64,000 nt of DNA, taken from contig JAHLKH010000075.1 in NCBI GenBank assembly GCA_025526915.1, forward strand, positions 54,470 through 118,469. The letters are read 5' to 3'. This stretch comes from Entophlyctis helioformis (Eukaryota; Chytridiomycota; Chytridiomycetes; Chytridiales; Chytriomycetaceae). The translations under genes were made by a program, and so were the position numbers. Shown piece by piece: positions 22,998-32,699 of this stretch. Position 1 is the stretch's first letter. Every line of letters starts with the position of its first letter. A model generated the notes under the pieces. That model was not told the DNA's origin. It worked only from the letters and a program-made list of their open reading frames with translations, and did no database searches.

Positions 22998-25266
22998 TCA
23001 AGCAAGGGTGACCTCGATGGCCGTGGCAGTGTACTTGGCAGAGGCACCAGCAAAGCCGGCGACAGTGACCTTGTCAAACTTGCCAGCAACCTTCTTGGCC
23101 GACAGGACGCGAACCACGTCGCCAGCCTTGGCAGCAGCAGCAACCTTGACAACAAGCTCGCCGCCGAGGAGAGTGGCAGCGCCAGACACGGCGATGGTGC
23201 TCGCCTTTGCAACCTCAACGACCGTGTTGGCCGAAACGGTAAAGTCGCCGCCAATGGCAAGGGCGGTGGCCGATGCGACGGCAACGCGGCCAGCAGAGAG
23301 ACAGACAGAGCCAGTGCCGAAAGCCGAGGGAGACGCAGCAATGAGAGCACCGCCGGTGACGATCGAGCCGCCGGTGTAGGTGTTCTTGCCGCCAAGAGTG
23401 AGAGCGCCAGAGCCGGCCTTGGTGAAACGGCCAGTGCCCGAAATGTCGTTTCTCCAAGCATCAGCGGCGGCGAAGCTGTCCTGGGCAGCGTCCATGGTGA
23501 CGATCACATCGCCGTTGAACGCGCCAAAGCCGTCGGCGGCAGCAAAGAGGTTGATGCGGCCCCAGCCCTCGGCATCGTCGGTGACGGGGAAGCCCGAGGG
23601 AAGCGCGGTGGTCTTGAGGACGACACGGCGCTGGTCGGCGGAGAGGTAGGGGAAGCGCGTCTCGAGGAGCACCTCGGCACCCTTGGGCACGACGGCGGGG
23701 AGGTTGGTGGCGCGGGTGGCCGGGAAGTCGAAAGTCAGGAGAGGCATGACGCGAGGCTTGATGGTGTCGTAGTCGAAGCGATCGCCGCCCGACTTGGCAA
23801 CAGCAAGGAGCTCAGCAAACGTGGTGGTGTTGGTGGCAGCCATGAGCACCTTCTGGGCCTGGGCGTAGGCAGCAGGGCCAAGACCCTTGTTGCCACCCGC
23901 GGCGATCGAGGCCGTGGCAACGGCAGTGGCGTGCATGCGGCCACCGATAATGTCAAAGGCGTTGTGCATGCCAGCGACAGCGCGGCTCTCGCCGAGCTCG
24001 AGTGCGCGGTACATGAGCTCCTGGAACCGCTGGGGAACGAGGTAGGCCATGGCGATGGCGCGGCGGACACCCTCGGCTGAGTGGCCCGAAATGAAGCCAC
24101 CATCGGTGCCGGCGGCAGCGGCCTTGGCAGGCTCGAGGGTGGGGAGCACCTTGACGTCCTTGGTCCAGCGGTAGGGACGGGCGTACTTGTAGAAGCGCTT
24201 GGCCGGCTCGGTGGAGCCGTTCTCACCAATGCGACCAACAAAGTCGACCGCGAGACCAAAGAGAGGGTTCTTGTCAGATCCAACGCCGACATCGTTGCCG
24301 GCGTCGTCGTACTTCTTGGTGGTGGCGTCGGCAGGGATGTCGACAATGGTGGTGTTCTGCTGGGCAGCCGCGCGCCAGGCAGCAGTGAGAGGGCCAAAGG
24401 CGTCGCTGACACTGTAGGCCTTGTTGCGGCGATCGTCAAAGTAGGCAAGGTTGCCGCGCTCGACGGTGCGGTTGTTGGTCACAGCAATGACGTAGCCCAG
24501 GTTGTGGTCGTGCAGGTTCTTGTTGAGGACGGTGCCGTCGGTGGCGTCGCCAGGAATGCCAGTCCAGGGAGACGCGACGACAGCCGGGCACGAGCCCTTG
24601 GCAGGCAGAGTCACACCGGCATCGACGATCAGAGAGCTAGGCTTCCAGATGTCGAGGAAGCCGGCCACGACGCGGACACCGGCGTTGGTGTCAAGGGTGA
24701 CAAGGCAGGCGTCGTTGCGCTGGTTGGTGGCGGACGTGTCGACAAAGGCGAGAGCGTTGGCGTTGGGAGCGGCAGTGTCAACAAAGGCGGGGGCGGCCGG
24801 GCAGGCGGGGGCGACGACGGGCTCGGGGATGGCAGAGGCAGTGGCGGTGGGTGCAGCAGTTCCAGCGACGGTGGTGGATGCAATCTTCGCGTCGGGGCCG
24901 TAAACGCCAGTCGGGACAGGCGTGGCGGAAGGCGTGGCAGTCGGCTTGTTGGCAGGCTTGCCGTAGACGTACGATCCATCGTCGGCGGCGGCGGCGTGGC
25001 GGCAGGCTTGTCAGCGGGCTTGCCAGCGGGCTTGCCGTAGCCGTACGATCCATCGTCGGCGGGCGTGGCGGCGGGCGTAGCGGCAGGCTTGCCAGCGGGG
25101 TTGTTGTAGCCGTACGATCCGTCAACGGCGGGCGTGGCGGCGGGCGTAGCGGCAGGGTCTCAGCGGGCGAGCGGACGTGGCACTTTGCCTTCTGGCCGGT
25201 GGGGGCAGCGATGGCGGCGCCAGAAACAGCAAGAGCAAAGAGAAGCGCGCGAGCTGTGACGAGCAT
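22998..25266 (-). CDS. Secreted PAP2-type acid phosphatase with autotransporter-like beta-helix tail (bacterial-type, probable HGT)
   Basis: The single exon gives about 756 residues if two single-base losses (near 25156 and 24990) are allowed for. It starts with a signal peptide (MLVTARALLFALAVSGAAIA|AP) and a tandem DGSYGYGKPAGKPADKPAATP linker. The PAP2/vanadium-haloperoxidase core follows: motif 1 KRFYKYARP, motif 2 GGFISGHS (Ile replaces the usual Pro of PSGH) and motif 3 SRAVAGMHNAFD. GWGRINLFAAADGFGAF and ISGTGRFTKAGSGALTLGG, NTYTGGSIVTGGAL then match the PATR/autotransporter-associated strand repeat. The tail is Ala/Val-rich and shows no outer-membrane barrel. This PAP2-plus-PATR layout is known from secreted bacterial phosphatases. 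It probably hydrolyses phosphomonoesters outside the cell. Intronless form, unlike most neighbours, supports transfer. Confidence 0.8.
24925..25150 (-). repeat. Tandem Gly-Tyr/Lys-Pro-Ala repeat coding the linker of the PAP2 protein
   Basis: Three to four copies of a 69-75 bp unit encode DGSYGYNNPAGKPAATPAA, DGSYGYGKPAGKPADKPAA and DGSYVYGKPANKPTATPSA. The unit lies between the signal peptide and the phosphatase core and looks like a flexible wall-spanning or glycosylated stalk. The two frame breaks of the gene fall in the GC-rich repeats. Confidence 0.8.
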
Positions 25267-25605
25267 CTGTTCAAGTGCACCGAGAGAGAGGTTAATCGAG
25301 GGCCCCTGCAGGCTGACACCATGGCAAGCGGCGTGTACCTTGAACGTGTGTGTGCAACGGATGACGGCAGAACGAGGGGATGCGGCCCCCCATTTAAAGG
25401 CTGTAGCACATGCAGACGCTTTGGCCAATGAGACGCATCCAAGCTGAACGTGCCTCGCTCGTGCACCGTCGCGCAATCTGAATGGCCAACGCCGTCAGAC
25501 CCCAACAACGAACGTGACAACACAACAAAGTTACGCAAAAATTTTCAATGGCTGTATTGCGGAAGAACAAAGCAGACATCGGCGGCGAAAGTGTAGACGC
25601 CGCAT
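25267..25605. promoter_or_regulatory. Upstream region of the PAP2 gene, no coding signal
   Basis: This 339-bp gap lies between the PAP2 start (minus strand) and the CK2 beta stop. It should hold the PAP2 promoter. A CTTTAAAT box read on the minus strand lies near 25393-25400, about 130 bp upstream of the ATG. I see no conserved frame here. Confidence 0.4.
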
Positions 25606-26370
25606 CTACTGCTCATACTCTTGGATCCTCCGCGCCATGTCTTCCCGGACGCGCTCCTGCTTCCGCTGCTCCTCGGCGGACTGGTGCACACGGAAACCAA
25701 AGATGCGCGGCACGTACCGCTCGTGCGTCTTGAGCGGCGAAATGGCGGGGTACATTTGCACGAGCAGGTGCGGGAGACTGGTGCCAAAGTATGCGCCGTC
25801 AATGACAGCGTGCTTGCGCGACGACGGCGTGTACACGTCCTCGCACCGCAGGCAGTACAGCTTGAGCCCTTGGTTGTATGGGATGTCCGAGAGGCCAACA
25901 GGCAGAACGGCCTGGTTGTGGCAAAAGACGCGCGGACACCGGCCAAACTCGGCCTGCTTGAGCTTCTCAAGCATCTTGGACAGTCCGCGGTTGGTGATGA
26001 CAAAGCGCGCGTGGATGAGGCCGTACAGGTGCCGTGCCGAGCGCTCCACCTCGTCCCACATGTGCGGCTGCAACTCTTCCTCGAGCGAGTCTGTGACCAG
26101 CGCGAGTGCGAGCGCGTAGTGCTGCACCTCTGCGTTGAGTCCTGCCAGGTTGAAGCGGTCCAGAATGTACTCTTCGTCGACCTCGCAGAAGAACTCGTTG
26201 CCGCGCAGAGCAAGGAACCACTCCACCCAAGTCGAGTTGGATGCCTCGGAGCCCTCTGGCGATACAGAGTGCTGCTGCTGTTGCTGCTGATTCAAGATCT
26301 GCTGGCCATACTGCTGGGGCTGCAGTAGGGACTGTGCCTGTCGAACGGAGCGATGCGTCGTGTCAGCCAT
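25606..26370 (-). CDS. CKB1: Casein kinase II regulatory subunit beta
   Basis: One exon from the ATG at 26370 encodes 254 residues. CK2 beta dimers tether two catalytic alpha subunits. The family core is clear: WVEWFLALRGNEFFCEVDEE, YILDRFNLAGL, LYGLIHARFVITNRGLSKML, and the zinc-binding fold CPRVFC...YCLRC, where most homologues have YCPKC. DGAYFGTSLPHLL and YVPRIFGFRVH follow. The N-terminus is Gln-rich. An alternative ATG at 26481 lies in frame but adds a Cys-rich stretch with no likeness to the family and an embedded GTACGT donor, so it is probably 5' UTR or an unrecognised short intron. The tail ends QEYEQ. Confidence 0.93.
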   Translation of the reverse strand: MADTTHRSVRQAQSLLQPQQYGQQILNQQQQQQHSVSPEGSEASNSTWVEWFLALRGNEFFCEVDEEYILDRFNLAGLNAEVQHYALALALVTDSLEEELQPHMWDEVERSARHLYGLIHARFVITNRGLSKMLEKLKQAEFGRCPRVFCHNQAVLPVGLSDIPYNQGLKLYCLRCEDVYTPSSRKHAVIDGAYFGTSLPHLLVQMYPAISPLKTHERYVPRIFGFRVHQSAEEQRKQERVREDMARRIQEYEQ

Positions 26371-26481
26371 GGAAGCGACTCGCTTGTTGCATTTACAGGC
26401 AACGCTCTGCAACGCCCGAGAATTTGCACAAACAGAAGAAAAAAAAGTGTCGGACATTGCGAGACGTACGTTTGCAAACAT

Positions 26482-27288
26482 GGTGGTGGTGCGGAGCGGC
26501 GGGAGGTGTCCAGAAGTCTGTGGGGGCGGGACGCAGAGACGGCCGGCCGACAGAGGCTACTGGGCGGTGGGGCTACCGGTGGTAGTGGCGGGGTGGTTGT
26601 GGTGGGGGCGGTGGTGGGGGCGGCCGATGGCTGAAGGCGCTGGCTGCCAAGTTGGGGCTTGGACCGATTAGCGAATAGTGTCGATGGGGTCCTGCCGACG
26701 GTGTGCTTCTGCCACGGGTGCTTCCTGCTGTTCCAGACGGCCAAGGGTCAGTCAAAGTGCGGTGTGCGAGTGTGTGTGCGAGTGTGCAAGTGTGCGGCTG
26801 TGCGAGTGTGTGCGTGCTGCACAGTGCTGGCCAAAAGGCCCCAGTCGCTCGCTGCTGCCACTGCCGCTGCTGCTGCTGCTGCTGTCGCTGTCGCCGCCCA
26901 GCCTGTGCGCTGTCCGTTGCCCGACTCACCGGCTCCTCAATAATTTTGGAAAGTTGGACTTTTGAATTTTGCAATTGACGTGGCAGTCGGCCGACACCGC
27001 TTGCTGTGGGGTCTCTGGCCTGGGAGCGGACGCCGATAGGGGGCCCCAAGCCGCCAGACCATGGCCTCTGTGCCTGCCTGCCTGCATGCCTGCGCTGCAA
27101 GGAGGCTGCAGGGCGAGATGCGAGCAGGACGAGCATCCAGTGCGTCCATCCAATCCACTGCGATGGCGTCATGGCTGCCGTGCGGAGGATCTCTCGTTGG
27201 ATATGCAATTTTTGACGCCACCTTCCAACGCCGCCCACAAGACCCGTGAGAGCCGGCCGGCTGCCCTTGCCCCCCCAAAAACAAAGTC
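26482..27288. promoter_or_regulatory. Divergent intergenic region between CK2 beta and the seven-helix protein
   Basis: This 807-bp stretch has no convincing gene. It includes a G-rich block (about 26560-26632, repeated GGTGG/GGGGG runs, quadruplex-prone on the plus strand) and a GTGTGCGA-type tract (about 26758-26818). CTG/CTGC runs occur near 26860-26890. It probably serves as the promoter region of both flanking genes. Confidence 0.5.
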
Positions 27289-28549
27289 ATGCCGGGCCGT
27301 GTCGAGTCGCTCGAGCTGCCAATCGAATACGCAGCCCTGGTGCTCACCGTCGTCAGTCTGGTGCTCGCCTTGGCAACACTCGCCTGGCTTGTGCACTCCC
27401 GCCTCAACAAGCCGACAACCTCCGTCCGTCGCCCGTCCAAGTTCTTCTGGGGGCTGGTCGCCGGCAATGTGCTCATCATCCTCATCGCCGTATGGATGCT
27501 CTTGGTCAACCACGTCGACAGCTCCCGTGCGCTCGGCACCATGCTGCTCGTCTTTATCGCCTTCATGCCCTTCCTCTTCATCCTCGTCTCGGTCGAGTTC
27601 CTCAAGGCCTTTGTGCTCACTGGGCATATTTCGTCCCGCACGATCAAGCTCATCCGCATAGGCATCATAGTGGTGCACATCGGGCTTGCCACTCCGCTCT
27701 ACCTGCGGGCCATCCTCTACTTCAACTCCAAGGCCGACATTTGGGCTGCAGCGGTGAGTCGCCTGTTGTGCTCGCATCCGCCTTCCCAGCCTTCCTTCAG
27801 GCTGCTCCCTGCTGTGTCAATCGTGATTGGCAATCTGCCCTCGTGATCCGTGTCTGTTGAATTGTTTTGCATGTGACGAGGCTCATCGTTTCTGCCGACA
27901 GTGGTACCGCGCAACAGCCGGCCCGTGGTTCCTCTCCGCAGTGATCTACGACTTTCTCCAGTGCGCATGGGTCGCCCGCACGCTGTGGCGCCACCTCAAG
28001 GAAATGCAGTCGCTGCAGATCCACAACCTGCGCCAGTTCAACATCTCCACCAAACCCGACTCAACTGCAAACAACACGAGTGCTGTCGCTGTGCTGCCGC
28101 CCAACGACGGTGCCAACGCTCCTGTGCCCGACAGTGACTCGTCCAGCGTGTCGTCGCACCTCTCGCAGCTCGACAGCTCCGATCCCCGCGTGCGGTTGTA
28201 CAAGGCCTACCGCATCGCCATCGTCAGCCTGGGCATCTTCTTTGCCTTTGATGTCATCTCCGTCGTGCTCTTCCAGCTCTCGGGCACATACGAGGCACCG
28301 GCCGGCACAACCAGTCAGCGCATCTCCATCGCGCTCAGCACTATTGCCTCGGCCAACTTCTGCTTCCACTTTGTGGCCGCCATCTTCTACTTTGACAACT
28401 TGAGACGCATGATGACAGCGCGTGATGCGTCTGCTGCCTATGCAACAGGCACTACTACGACATTTAGCGCCGATTCAAAGTCGGCTCACGCCACGCAGAG
28501 CCTCTCGGCCTCTGCTGCTCCTCGACCTGACGCCGCATCCATGGCGTGA
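27289..28549 (+). CDS. Seven-helix membrane protein of unknown function
   Basis: Two exons (27289-27753, 27902-28549) give 370 residues. Seven hydrophobic segments are visible, near residues 12-36, 48-70, 85-108, 115-138, about 163-183, 238-262 and 275-300. A 50-residue Ser/Asn-rich loop lies between helices 5 and 6, and a Ser/Ala-rich tail follows helix 7. The count and the hydrophilic tail resemble a GPCR-like or TMEM-type topology. I see no DRY, NPxxY or retinal-lysine motif, so I do not assign a receptor class. It could equally be an orphan fungal membrane protein. Confidence 0.7.
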
Positions 28550-28754
28550 TCATGTCCTATTCCCTCCATTCTTGTCAAACAATTGAACATTTACAGTCCA
28601 CTAAAGCAGCCACCCTTAAACTCCGACAAGTGCACTTCCAACTCCGCAAGTGGCCCGCTCCTGTGGTGTCCGTCCTGAACGCCTTGCTCTGCCGTGCTTG
28701 CACCGACGCGGCCAGTCTTGCCAACGGCCACTTTACTCCAAACTCCTCGACGAA

Positions 28755-29627
28755 ATGCACAGCAACGGCAACAGCAGCAACTCTCGCATCAACAGCAGCA
28801 GGAGCAGCAGCAGTAACAGCGCGACAAAGACCAAGCTCGGCAATGCAGCTGTCGCGCTTGCTTTCGCTGCATCTGCGATACTCGCCTTGCACTCGCCTGC
28901 GGCCGTTGGCGCTCAAAAGGCCTTCACCGTCGTATCTGGCACGGTTCAGGAAGTCACGTTCGCCGGCCCGCAACGCACAGCTGGCTCGCCGGTCCTCGTC
29001 ACAGTCGCTGACCAGGCTTCTGACGGCGCTGCCCCCACCACTCTGCCGGCTGCGGCCGAGCCTTCGCGTGTCCCAGCGAATGCACCCACGGGCCCGCCGC
29101 CTGCGGGAGGTGGCCAGACCGTTGTCGTAACTGGCCCGGCTGGTGGCGTCCTTCCCAGCCCGAATGCACCCGCTCGCACCGCGCCGGTCGGAGTTTCTCC
29201 TCCAGCCATCCCTGCTCCTGTCCCAGTCGCAGTCCCAGCCCAGCCTGCAGCCCAGCCTCCAGCTCCCGCTTCACCTCCCGTATCTGCACCTCCCGTGTCT
29301 GCACCTCCCGTGTCTGCACCTGGTCCTGGCCCCGTCGCGCCTGCCGACCCGATCGCTCCTGCAAGCACGTCCGTTGCCAGATCCAGCCCAACGCCAGTCG
29401 GCAACGCCAACGGCAACGCGGCACCCCGCCCAACAGCACCGCCTGCCTCTGCATTCACGCCCCCTCCTGGCGGCGCTGTCATCACGCAGGCACCCACGCC
29501 GATCGGTGCACCAGCACGCACCACGGCCTCTGCGTCTGGCTCGACGACCGATCGCAGCGGTGGCATCTGGCCGTCTGTTGCGCTCGCAGCGGCCGTCCAA
29601 GCACTCACAGCGCTGCTGTTCCTCTGA
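28755..29627 (+). CDS. Proline-rich, probably GPI-anchored surface protein
   Basis: A single exon of 290 residues. After a 27-residue Ser/Asn-rich start comes a hydrophobic segment (LGNAAVALAFAASAILALH) ending ...AVGAQ, a likely signal sequence. The middle is a Pro/Ala/Val-rich stalk that includes three near copies of PPVSAP. The C-terminus is GGIWPSVALAAAVQALTALL after a small-residue stretch (SASGS), the form of a GPI attachment signal. It has no enzymatic domain and is likely a cell-wall or surface protein. No specific family is recognised. Confidence 0.65.
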   Translation: MHSNGNSSNSRINSSRSSSSNSATKTKLGNAAVALAFAASAILALHSPAAVGAQKAFTVVSGTVQEVTFAGPQRTAGSPVLVTVADQASDGAAPTTLPAAAEPSRVPANAPTGPPPAGGGQTVVVTGPAGGVLPSPNAPARTAPVGVSPPAIPAPVPVAVPAQPAAQPPAPASPPVSAPPVSAPPVSAPGPGPVAPADPIAPASTSVARSSPTPVGNANGNAAPRPTAPPASAFTPPPGGAVITQAPTPIGAPARTTASASGSTTDRSGGIWPSVALAAAVQALTALLFL

Positions 29628-29768
29628 GCACTCTCTTACCCGACTGCCCCTGCCTGAATATCCTGCCACTCTACCGTTATCTACTGCTACACGTCTGCTG
29701 TGCTTCTGCATCCCTTTATGTGCTCGCTCCAATAAATCCTGGCTTGCCATCGCACACGTCAACGTCCA

Positions 29769-32419
29769 ATGAGCAGCCAAGGAGCCACCAGCGCATCTCC
29801 GAATGTGCCGGCCATCATCAGCAACCCGGCCGGCGACCCGTCCCGCCCCGTCAACGACTCCCGCACGCTTGCCTACAACGTGCGGCTGTTCAACGCCATC
29901 GCACCCAACATCTCGTACCTCGTCTGGCGCAAGGCGCTCGCCAAGCTGGGCTCCAAGGGCGGCGCCAACAGCATCAATCTGTGGAACAGCCAGGTCCGAA
30001 AGAACCCCAAGAAGACGGCGCTGGTCTTTACCGGCACCGGCCAGGAGTTTACCTTTGAGGAGCTCAATGCTGGTGCGTGCGTGCGTGTGTCTGTCCGTCT
30101 GTCCATCTGTGCATCCGCCTGTCCATCTGCCTCCCTGGCATCGTCGTCTGCCTGTGCATCTGTCTGCCTGTGCATCTGTCTGTCTGTCGGGCATCATCTT
30201 CCGCTCGCCTGCTGCCCCGTCTGGCCGCATCACTGCCGCTGCTTTGTCTGCAGAGCATCGACGGGGCATCGACGGGCATCGACAGCGCACCAACGGGGCA
30301 GTTGCCAGACATCCACACACACACCTGCCTGCGGGCACCCTCTCACCGACATGTTGCGCACGGTGCACGTGTCCCGTAACACCTTCCGAATTGTTGCACC
30401 GCGTCCATCTGGCTGTGCCACTTGGCCCACGCAAACTCGTGCACAGTGCCAAGCATTCACACGATTCACACCCCTCAACACCACTGACATGCCTTTGCCG
30501 TCCGCCGCACACAGAGGTCAACCGTCTTGCCAAGTACTTCCTGAGCCTGGGCGTCCGGCCGCGCGACAGCGTTGCCATGATCCTCGAGAACTCGCCCGAG
30601 TTCATCATCACCTGGTTTGCACTCCTCAAGATCGGTGCTGCAGCCGCCTTCATCAACACTGGGCTGCGAAACGCCGGCCTGCACCACGTGCTCAAGATCT
30701 CAAAAGCCCGCATCCTCGTCTTCCACGCCCAGTCCGCCACGCAAGAGTTTCTCGCGTCCCTCGAGTCCATGCCGGAGCTCGGCGGCTGGCGTCTGCTCTC
30801 GTTTGGCGGGCCCGTCAAGTCATCACTGTCGGTCCTGCCTGTGGACACGAGCCACTTTTCTGCGACCGAGCCGCCCGCTATTTTCCGCGATGCCGTGGGG
30901 ATCGACGACACGGCCATGCTCATCTACACGTCGGGCACAACCGGTCTGCCCAAGGCCGCCATCATCGTGCACAGCCGTCTCATGTTTGCCATGTCCATGT
31001 TCTCGGGCTTCGCGGCGACCACGGCCAACGACCGCATGTACACGCCTCTGCCTCTGTACCACTCGTCCGCCGCCATGATTGGTCTCAGCGGCACGTTTGT
31101 GCACGGCGCGACGCTCATCCTGGCCCCCAAGTTCTCGGCGTCCAAGTTCATCCCAGAGTGTCGCCAGCACGGCGCGACCATTGCCCAGTACATTGGCGAA
31201 ACGTGCCGCTTCCTCTTGTCGACGCCGCCATCGCCAGGCGACCGCGACCACAAGCTGCACACCCTGTTGGGCAACGGCCTGCGTCCCGACATCTGGCTCA
31301 AGGTCAAGGAGCGATTTGGTATCCGCACCATCTGCGAGTTCTACGCCAGTACCGAGGGCAATGCCGGTCTGTTCAACGCGCAGACGGACAACTCCCAGGG
31401 TGTTGGCTCCATCGGACACATGGGCCCGCTGTTCCGTGCCGTGTCGGATTTCCAGATCGTCAGGGTCGATCCCGTCACCGAAGAGCCGCTCCGCGACGCC
31501 AAGGGCCATCTCATCCGCGTAAGTTGTTGTCGCCCTCCACAGCGTGAACCGCACTCCCGTCATTCTGTTACCGAGTGTCTGCCATGGCCATTGCGACTGA
31601 CGCTGCACACACACACACACACATACACTGACGCTAAACACACTCAAATGATCGCGCTGATGGTTCAGTGCGAGCTCGGTGAGCCGGGCGAGCTGGTCGC
31701 CAAGATCAAGGACGGCATGCCCACGACCGAGTTCAAGGGCTACCAAGGCAACCCCGAGGGCACCAAAAAGAAGATTGTCGAGTCGGCCTTTGTGCCGGGC
31801 GACCGCTGGTTCCGCACGGGCGACATTCTCTACCGCGACGCGCAGCACAACTTTTACTTCAAGGACCGCGTCGGCGACACGTTCCGCTGGAAGGGCGAGA
31901 ATGTGTCGACGACCGAGGTGGCCGAGAGCCTGTCGGCGTACCCGGGCGTGGCCCAGGTCAATGTGTTTGGCGTCGAGGTGCCTGGCGCGGATGGCCGTGC
32001 CGGCATGGCCGCGCTCGTGCTGAGCACCACGGACGACGCGCCCGTGTTTGATGTGCGTGGGCTGGCACAGTACGCCAAGGAGCGGCTGCCTGCGTATGCC
32101 GTGCCGCTCTTTATCCGAATCATGCCCGAGTAAGTGGCGGTGGCGTGGTGTAGTGTGGTATGGCGTGGCGTGGTGTACACACGCTCAGTGCAGTGCGTGT
32201 CAGGCAACGTGGCCGACTCAGAGACTGACGCGATGGTGTGAATGCAGGATGCAGATGACGGGCACGCACAAGCAGGTCAAGTACGACCTCCGTAACCAGG
32301 GCTGCAACCCCAGCAAGGTCAAGGACCCGCTGTTCTGGCTCGCTCCCGGCGCCACCGAGTACACGCCATTCACGGCCGAGGATTACAACAAGCTCGGTGC
32401 TGGACGTGCCCGTCTCTGA
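29769..32419 (+). CDS. FAT1: Very-long-chain acyl-CoA synthetase / fatty acid transport protein (FAT1/SLC27 type)
   Basis: Four exons (29769-30072, 30515-31518, 31669-32129, 32248-32419) encode 646 residues, the usual length. The AMP-binding motif is YTSGTTGLPKAAI at about residue 255. The FATP signature appears as WFRTGDILYRDAQHNFYFKD, DRVGDTFRWKGENVSTTEVA, and the end has KQVKYDLRNQGCNP. FATPs sit in the ER, lipid-droplet or plasma membrane and activate long or very long fatty acids to CoA esters during uptake. The first intron is unusually long for this locus (442 nt) and full of TG, TC and CTGC-type simple sequence. Intron 2 contains a short CA tract. The start MSSQGATSAS lies 142 bp after the previous stop. 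Confidence 0.92.
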
Positions 32420-32699
32420 TCTACTCTTCTCCTCCCTTTCCTTCTGCTCTCGCAAGGCACATGGCTGCCACTCGCTCTTGACATGAATGCAAATCGTCGT
32501 ACGTCTCCAGAACCAAAAGCAGCAGCAGGTTTCATTCAGGGTGTCATTGGGTTGGGTATCTGAGATTGGTGGCAAACAATAACAAGCTGAAAGTCGGCAT
32601 GCCAGAGAGAAGCGTATCAAACAGGGCATCAAAGAAAGTAATATGTGCACAAAACGTTTGCTGGGGGTGGGGGGTTGAATGGGTTTTGGACGCGCCGAC

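Noticed and set aside
26371..26481. CK2 beta start at 26481
   Set aside because: The extra 37 residues are Cys-rich and unlike the family, and contain a strong GTACGT donor.
26560..26980. Possible small genes in the CK2 beta upstream region
   Set aside because: The frames consist of simple repeat (GTGTGCGA, CTGC) translations with no homology-like sequence.
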